DNA of 54,617 nucleotides from Halorubrum sp. 48-1-W (lineage in GTDB: Archaea; Halobacteriota; Halobacteria; Halobacteriales; Haloferacaceae): NCBI RefSeq assembly GCF_003287355.1, contig NZ_QMIM01000014.1, positions 1 to 54,617 of the forward strand. The letters run 5' to 3'. Under the pieces are notes generated by a model. It saw only the letters and a list, made by a program, of their open reading frames with translations. It did no database searches and had not been told where the DNA came from. This document shows positions 49,874-54,617 of this stretch, piece by piece; the stretch's first letter is position 1, and every line of letters starts with the position of its first letter. The translations under genes were made by a program, and so were the position numbers.

Positions 49874-50134
49874 TTAAGAGCGTTCCGTGGGGCGGACCGG
49901 GTCCGGCTCGTCGGATCGGGACCCTTCCGCGGCCCGGTCGACCTGCCCGTGTGCGTGATGGTAACAGTCGAGCGCGGGGTCGCCGGACGCGGTCGTCGCC
50001 GGGTGGAAACACACCCGTCGGTACCGTTCGTTGTCGTGGAGGGCGACGACGAACCCGCCCGCGTGCCGCGACACCGACTCGTAGGGTTCACCGCAGGCGG
50101 GACAGACGTCGGGCGGGTCCTCCGGGACGTACAT
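49874..50134 (-). CDS. Small haloarchaeal protein with CPACGEPY zinc-binding motif
   Basis: The product has 86 residues. One CxxC pair (CPACGEPY) near the N-terminus, single Cys at RRVCFHP and DCYHHAHGQ with several His could make a zinc site. The core (GGFVVALHDNERYRRVCF) resembles a conserved haloarchaeal family of unknown function. The last 20 residues are acidic and overlap the TATA box region of the downstream macrodomain gene, which starts 24 nt later. The two may be partly co-transcribed. Confidence 0.8.
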   Translation of the reverse strand: MYVPEDPPDVCPACGEPYESVSRHAGGFVVALHDNERYRRVCFHPATTASGDPALDCYHHAHGQVDRAAEGSRSDEPDPVRPTERS

Positions 50135-50212
50135 CGTGAGTTCCGTCGTGTCCGTCGCTACGGAACGGGAAGGGAAAACGGGTCCGGCGGGGTGAACGGT
50201 CGAGGGGAAGGT

Positions 50213-51427
50213 CTACCGCTCACCCCGATGTTCCTCGATCGACCGGCCCGACCGCCAGCTCTCGAAGGCGGCGCTCGCCGGGTGGTAGTCGGGTTCAACG
50301 CCCGGCGGGTCCGCCGGGACGGGGTCGCCGCCGTCGGCGGGTGCGAGCCGTCTCTCGTACCAGACCCCGGCCGGCCCACGGTAGTCGTCCGCGGCCACGA
50401 GGAACCGGTCGTGCCACTCCACGTAGCCCGCCCCCTCGATCGCGCCCGCCGCGGTCCGCTCCGCGAGCGCCACGGCGGCACCGATCCCCTCCGCGAGCGC
50501 CCAGCCGTAGCGGTCGGGGACGATCGGCTCGCCGTCGGCTTCGACGGTGTACGCGAACCCGCCGTCCGTCCAGCCGAGGTCGATCGCGGCCCCGAAGAGG
50601 TCGGCTGCCCGCTCTGCCCACCCGTCCCCGGGTGCGTCGCCGGCGTCGTATCGGTCGAGTAGCGCGAGAAGCTTCGCCCACTCGACGTGGTGGCCGGGTT
50701 GGTACCCCGGCGGCCGGAACCGATGGCGCGGCTCGTCGGCGTTGTATCCGAAGTCGTGTCGCCACTCGTCGGTGTAGTGCTCCCACAGCAGGCCGTCGGT
50801 CTCGGCCGTGAGATCGACGGCGATCCGCCGAGCGATCCGGCTCGCGCGATCGAGATACTCCGAGTCCTCTGTCGCCTCGTAGGCTGTAAGGTACGCCTCG
50901 CAGGCGTGCATGTTGGCGTTCTGCCCGCGATACGGCTCGTGTTCGGTCCAGTCCGGCCCGCAGTCGCTCCGGAGACAGCCCGTCCCGTCGTGGAACCGCG
51001 CTTCGAGGAGGTCGGCGGTGGTCTCGAGGCCCGCTTCCGCCCCGTCGATCCCCGCGTGGGTCGCGCGGGCGTACGCGAGCAGGGCGAAGGCGTGGCCGTA
51101 CGCCGACCGCGTCCGGTCGATCGGGTCCCCGTCGGCGTCGACGACGAGATGGTACCCACCCGTCTCGGCCCGATGCGCCGACTCGAGGAACGCGAGCCCG
51201 TGTTCGACGGCGTCGACACACCAGTTCGGCCCGCCCGCGACCGCACCGACCGCGAAGTTGGCGATCGAGCGGCACGTGGCCACGAGGTGGCGTCGGTCGT
51301 CGGTATAGAACCGGCCCGTGACCGGGTGGAGCAGGCGGAACCCCGCGTCCGCGAGGACGTCCGGGTACTGGACGCGGAGCACGGCGAGGAGCCGACCCCG
51401 GGCGGCCGCGGGCGTGTGTTCGATCAT
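50213..51427 (-). CDS. AGE-family sugar epimerase/isomerase
   Basis: The product has 404 residues and shows the alpha/alpha toroid features of the N-acylglucosamine 2-epimerase family. Conserved His residues that act in isomerisation appear in AYGHAFALLAYA, NANMHACEAYL and PGHHVEWAKLL; RPPGYQPGHH is a typical signature. Likely reactions are mannose-fructose isomerisation or 2-epimerisation; the substrate is not determined. A TTTTGTC box lies near 51452 before ATG 51427. It may supply sugars for the nucleotidyltransferase-dependent pathway nearby, but this is inference. Confidence 0.88.
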   Translation of the reverse strand: MIEHTPAAARGRLLAVLRVQYPDVLADAGFRLLHPVTGRFYTDDRRHLVATCRSIANFAVGAVAGGPNWCVDAVEHGLAFLESAHRAETGGYHLVVDADGDPIDRTRSAYGHAFALLAYARATHAGIDGAEAGLETTADLLEARFHDGTGCLRSDCGPDWTEHEPYRGQNANMHACEAYLTAYEATEDSEYLDRASRIARRIAVDLTAETDGLLWEHYTDEWRHDFGYNADEPRHRFRPPGYQPGHHVEWAKLLALLDRYDAGDAPGDGWAERAADLFGAAIDLGWTDGGFAYTVEADGEPIVPDRYGWALAEGIGAAVALAERTAAGAIEGAGYVEWHDRFLVAADDYRGPAGVWYERRLAPADGGDPVPADPPGVEPDYHPASAAFESWRSGRSIEEHRGER

Positions 51428-51490
51428 ACGTGCGGCTGGAGGGGCCGCGACAAAACGGAACCGGTCGGTCCGGTCTCGCCCACGAAGGGG

Positions 51491-53458
51491 TTACTCTCCC
51501 GGATCCGTCGAGGGATCGCCGTTGGAAGCCTGCGTCTCGGGACCGGCCACCTGGCCGTCGCGCTCATCGATGGTGTCGTCGCGCTCTTCGTCGCGCTCTT
51601 CGTCGCGCTCTTCGTCGCGCTCTTCGTCGCGCTCTTCGTCGTCGTCGCGTTCCTCGTCGTCGTCGCGCTCTTCGTCGTCGTCGCGCTCTTCGTCGCGTTC
51701 CTCGTCGTCGTCGATCGCGTGATCGTCCCCGAGAGGGCCCCCGCCCGACTCGAGACCGGCCGGCTCCGGATCGGCCGGCTCGAACCCGGCGCTCCCGAAC
51801 CAGTCGCGCGGGTCGTGGCCCGTCTCGCGGAGCCGTTCGCGGACGGCGTCGCGGTCGATCGTCCCCGAGACGGTTCGGGGGAGCGCGTCGGCGTACGCGA
51901 CCGTCTTGGGCAGCTTGAATCCGGCGAGCCGTTCGCGGGCGAACGCGAGCAACGAGTCGTCGAGGTGCTCCGTCCTCATGAGACCGGTATCGTCCGCGGT
52001 CGTGCGGTGGGCGTCATCTCCGCCATCGACCGCCTCCCGGGTATCGACCTCGCCGTCGGAGCCGACTTCGCCGTCGTCCCCGCCGTCCGGGTCCACGCCC
52101 GGTCGGTCCGCGTCCTCCCGGCTCGCGTCGATCCGATCCCCGACCACGACGAGAGCTGCGACGCGTTCGCCCCACTCGTCGTCCGCGAGGCCGACGACGG
52201 CGACGTCGTCGACGGCGGGGTGGCCCACCAACACGTCCGACACCTCGCCCGGCTCGACGTTCTCGCCGCCGGTGACGATCCGGTCGTCGAGCCGGTTGAA
52301 CACGTACAGGTACCCGCCCTCGTCGAGCGTCCCGACGTCGCCGGTATGGAGCCCGTACGGCCCGAACTCCGAGCCGGTCGCGTCCGGCCCGAGGTACCCC
52401 GGCGTTACCGTCGGGCCGTCGACGACGATCTCGCCAGCCTCGCCCGCCTCGACGGGGTTCCCGTCCCCGTCCACGACGACCACGTCGGTGCCGAAGATCG
52501 GTCGACCGACCGTGTCGGGACGGTCGTGGGTCGCCTTCGGCGTGGCGGTCGCGACCTGCGAGGCGGCCTCGGTCATCCCGTAGGTCGGGTACACCGGGAT
52601 CGAGTAGTCCCGACACCGATCGATCAGTTCCTCCGGGGCCGGTGCGCCCCCGAGGAGGACGACCCGCAACGTGTCAGCGAGCGTCCCGCGGCGGTCGAGC
52701 ATCCGCTCGAGCATCGTCGGCACGAGCGAGACGCCGGTCACGTCGTACCGGTCGATGTCGTCGGCGGTCCCGCCGGGGGCGAACCCCTCCCGGAGCACGA
52801 GGGTCGTGCCGTAGAGCACCGACCGGTACACCGGTGCGAGCCCGCCCATGTGGTGGAGCGCGAGCGAGACGAGCCAGCGGTCCTCCGGGTCGACGCCGAG
52901 ACGGAACGCCGAGGCGACCGCCGAGGAGTAGACGTTTCCCACGGTGAGCGGGACGGGCTTCGGCACGCCGGTCGTCCCCGACGTGAAGAGGATACAGAGC
53001 CGGTCCTCGAAGGCCCACTCGGCGGGGTCGACCGGGACGGGGTCGACGTCGTGGACGGCGGTAACCGCCGCCTCGGTCGGCTCGTCGACGGAGAGGACGG
53101 GGACGTCCTCGACGGCCGAGAGGGCGTCGGACTCGGTCGACTCCGAACAGACGACCGCGTCGAGGTCGGCGTGTTCGATTCGGTCGCTCAGCTCGCGCGG
53201 GGTGAAGCCCTCTCCCAGCGGAACGAAGGTCGCGCCCACGCGCATCGTCGCGTGGACGAGCCCGACCGTCCCCACGTACGGCGGCGTGAGCACGCCGAGC
53301 CGGTCACCCTCGGATATCCCGTGTACAGCGAGCCGGCCGGCTATCTCCGAGACGAGCCGGTCGAGGTCGGCGTACGTCCAGGCCTCCCCGTCCTCCGCGC
53401 GGATCAGTCCGACCTCGTCCGGCGAGGAGACGACACGGTGGGCGAGCCAGTCGCGCAT
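51491..53458 (-). CDS. menE: o-Succinylbenzoate-CoA ligase-like enzyme with acidic insert and repeat tail
   Basis: The product has 655 residues. The AMP-forming ligase core has P-loop ILFTSGTTGVPKPVPLT, YPTYGMTEAASQVAT, and GLHTGDVGTLDEGGYLYV; the C-terminal Lys is in ALPRTVSGTIDRD, where the usual Lys is replaced by Thr. An acidic insert of about 60 residues interrupts the C-terminal domain (ASREDADRPGVDPDGGDDG). The final 60 residues are DEERDEERDD repeats. MenE makes OSB-CoA for menaquinone synthesis; the pathway partners are absent here. Assignment as MenE rests on overall layout. The ATG at 53458 is conserved in position. Confidence 0.78.
   Translation of the reverse strand: MRDWLAHRVVSSPDEVGLIRAEDGEAWTYADLDRLVSEIAGRLAVHGISEGDRLGVLTPPYVGTVGLVHATMRVGATFVPLGEGFTPRELSDRIEHADLDAVVCSESTESDALSAVEDVPVLSVDEPTEAAVTAVHDVDPVPVDPAEWAFEDRLCILFTSGTTGVPKPVPLTVGNVYSSAVASAFRLGVDPEDRWLVSLALHHMGGLAPVYRSVLYGTTLVLREGFAPGGTADDIDRYDVTGVSLVPTMLERMLDRRGTLADTLRVVLLGGAPAPEELIDRCRDYSIPVYPTYGMTEAASQVATATPKATHDRPDTVGRPIFGTDVVVVDGDGNPVEAGEAGEIVVDGPTVTPGYLGPDATGSEFGPYGLHTGDVGTLDEGGYLYVFNRLDDRIVTGGENVEPGEVSDVLVGHPAVDDVAVVGLADDEWGERVAALVVVGDRIDASREDADRPGVDPDGGDDGEVGSDGEVDTREAVDGGDDAHRTTADDTGLMRTEHLDDSLLAFARERLAGFKLPKTVAYADALPRTVSGTIDRDAVRERLRETGHDPRDWFGSAGFEPADPEPAGLESGGGPLGDDHAIDDDEERDEERDDDEERDDDEERDDDEERDEERDEERDEERDEERDDTIDERDGQVAGPETQASNGDPSTDPGE
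51580..51720. repeat. 12-bp tandem repeats coding a DEER tail
   Basis: GTCGCGCTCTTC is repeated in tandem, then intercalated with GTCGTC, and encodes (DEER)n on the minus strand within the ligase C-terminus. The repeats are nearly perfect at 51585-51640, so copy-number variation between relatives is likely. Confidence 0.75.
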
Positions 53459-53488
53459 GGTTACCCGAGTGACACGCGGAGGTGCGAC

Positions 53489-53923
53489 TCACTCATCGTT
53501 CGGTTGCCGGACGGTCAACACCGGCACGTCGGCGGTCCGAACCACTCGCTCGGTCACGCTCCCGAGCAGGTACCGGTCGAGCCCCTTGCGTCCGTGCGTG
53601 CCCATCACGATCATGTCGATCCCGTGTTCGTCGACGTACTCCCGGATCGATCGGTAGGCGGTTCCCGACGCCACCGTCGTCGTCGCCTCGACCCCCGCGT
53701 CGGCCGCGGCGTCGGCGACGCGCGCGGTCGCCTCCTCACCCTCCGACTCGAGCGCCTCGACGACGATCTCCGATCCGGCCTCCAGCGTCGAGTACGCCGA
53801 CCCGTCGACGACGTAGAGGGCGTGGAGGCGGGCTCCGTACTGATCCGCGAGGTCGATCGCGTGTTCGATCGCGGCATCGGAGGCGGGACTCCCGTCGGTC
53901 GGCACCAGAATGTCGTCGTACAT
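53489..53923 (-). CDS. Universal stress protein (UspA family)
   Basis: The product has 144 residues with the ATP-binding Usp fold: ILVPTDGSPASD at the start, VMGTHGRKGLDRYLLGSVTERV (G-x2-G-x9-G-S/T) near the end and PVLTV as the last strand. Such proteins are cytoplasmic dimers that bind ATP in stress or growth-arrest responses. A GTTTTTAATC box lies about 32 nt before ATG 53923. It is divergent in function from its neighbours and transcribed on its own. Confidence 0.93.
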   Translation of the reverse strand: MYDDILVPTDGSPASDAAIEHAIDLADQYGARLHALYVVDGSAYSTLEAGSEIVVEALESEGEEATARVADAAADAGVEATTTVASGTAYRSIREYVDEHGIDMIVMGTHGRKGLDRYLLGSVTERVVRTADVPVLTVRQPNDE

Positions 53924-53983
53924 CTCGTCGGGCGATACGCCGGGTACCGATTAAAAACCCGATCCTCCGGTCGCGATCGCAGG

Positions 53984-54021
53984 TGGTCGAGTTCGATGCG
54001 GATGGTCGAGTTCGATGCGGG
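53984..54021. repeat. 19-bp tandem duplication
   Basis: TGGTCGAGTTCGATGCGG occurs twice with a 19-bp period between the stress protein promoter and the TFB gene. No function is evident. Confidence 0.6.
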
Positions 54022-54030
54022 CGGTCCGGG

Positions 54031-54617
54031 CTAGCGGAAGCCCATCGCCTCGATCTGTTCCTGGTACCGGTTGCGGATGGTGACCTCGGTGACCTGGGCG
54101 ACGTCGGCGACCTCGCGTTGGGTCTTCTTCTCGTTACAGAGAAGCGAGGCGGCGTAGATGGCGGCGGCGGCGAACCCCGTCGGCGACTTCCCCGAAAGCA
54201 GCCCCTGTTCGGCGGAGACGTCGATTATTTCCGTCGCCTTCGACTGGACCTCCTCGCTCAGTTCGAGCGAGGAGGCGAACCGCGGGACGAACTGCTTCGG
54301 GTCGACCGGCTTGAGCTCGAGTCCGAGTTCCTGGGAGATGTAGCGGTACGTCCGCCCGATCTCCTTTTGTGGTACCCGGGACACCTCCGCGACCTCGTCG
54401 AGCGAGCGGGGGATCCCCTCCTGCCGGCAGGCGGCGTAGAGCGCGGCGGTGGAGACGCCCTCGATCGATCGCCCGCGGATGAGGTCCTCCGAGAGCGCGC
54501 GCCGGTAGATGACCGAGGCCACTTCCCGGACCGACCGCGGGACGCCCAGCGCCGAGGCCATGCGGTCGATCTCCGAGAGCGCGAACTGGAGGTTCCGCTC
54601 GCCCGCGTCCTTCGTGC
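54031..54617 (-). CDS. Transcription initiation factor IIB (TFB), 5'-truncated by the window
   Basis: About 195 C-terminal residues are present; the N-terminal zinc ribbon and B-finger lie beyond the window end. Two cyclin-like repeats are seen: [23 protein letters not shown]... with [18 protein letters not shown], and [19 protein letters not shown]... with [18 protein letters not shown], then [20 protein letters not shown] binds TBP and BRE DNA and recruits RNA polymerase; haloarchaea carry several copies, so this one may act on a gene subset. No internal damage is seen. Confidence 0.93.
   Translation of the reverse strand, partial: TKDAGERNLQFALSEIDRMASALGVPRSVREVASVIYRRALSEDLIRGRSIEGVSTAALYAACRQEGIPRSLDEVAEVSRVPQKEIGRTYRYISQELGLELKPVDPKQFVPRFASSLELSEEVQSKATEIIDVSAEQGLLSGKSPTGFAAAAIYAASLLCNEKKTQREVADVAQVTEVTIRNRYQEQIEAMGFR

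Overview
The window is haloarchaeal chromosome. Coding regions are GC-rich with acidic proteins. Most genes have an AT-rich TATA-like box about 25-31 nt before the start codon and almost no 5' leader. Families such as HalX response regulators, DUF5794/DUF5795, a Hel308-type helicase, TFB, gyrBA and a squalene synthase point the same way. A Halorubrum-like member of Haloferacales is plausible but cannot be fixed from sequence alone. Both ends look cut: the last gene (TFB) lacks its 5' part, and base 1 falls at the edge of a repeat.

Region 1-4024 is the most unusual. An AT-richer stretch of about 3.74 kb carries a two-gene operon: a Tat-exported seven-bladed FG-GAP propeller protein and a dockerin/CARDB-like protein. 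It lies between two near-identical 80-bp direct repeats. The right copy is inside an intact small zinc-ribbon gene (DUF5795-like) and the left copy is a truncated piece of that gene. This looks like an inserted cassette with no integrase or transposase of its own.

Region 4124-17512 is mostly housekeeping: DUF5794 membrane protein, guaB, a TrmB regulator frameshifted in a G5 run, a HalX response regulator, a short Hel308 paralogue lacking domain V, squalene synthase, two PH-domain membrane proteins, glutamate dehydrogenase, a DUF2071 protein and a CDF metal exporter.

Region 17669-28380 is a surface-appendage locus. A secretion ATPase and a TadC-like membrane platform are followed by five overlapping genes for small exported proteins whose N-termini resemble archaeal class III (pilin-like) signals. 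A sixth such protein is encoded convergently.

Region 28506-42915 holds a DUF1405 membrane protein, tRNA-Arg(CCT) beside 74-bp period repeats, tatA, a peroxiredoxin, an acyl-CoA synthetase, and gyrB-gyrA. GyrB contains a 564-residue intein with LAGLIDADG motifs and an internal XRE-like helix-turn-helix. Then come a ZIP transporter behind three 15-bp direct repeats, a PAS histidine kinase and aroC.

Region 43038-54617 holds an Old Yellow Enzyme-type oxidoreductase, hpt, an ABC exporter, a DJ-1/PfpI protein, an HTH/Zn-ribbon regulator, a sugar nucleotidyltransferase, a macrodomain that has lost its ADP-ribose-binding loop, an AGE-type epimerase, a MenE-like ligase with a repetitive charged tail, a universal stress protein and partial TFB. 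No CRISPR array, rRNA or complete insertion sequence was seen.
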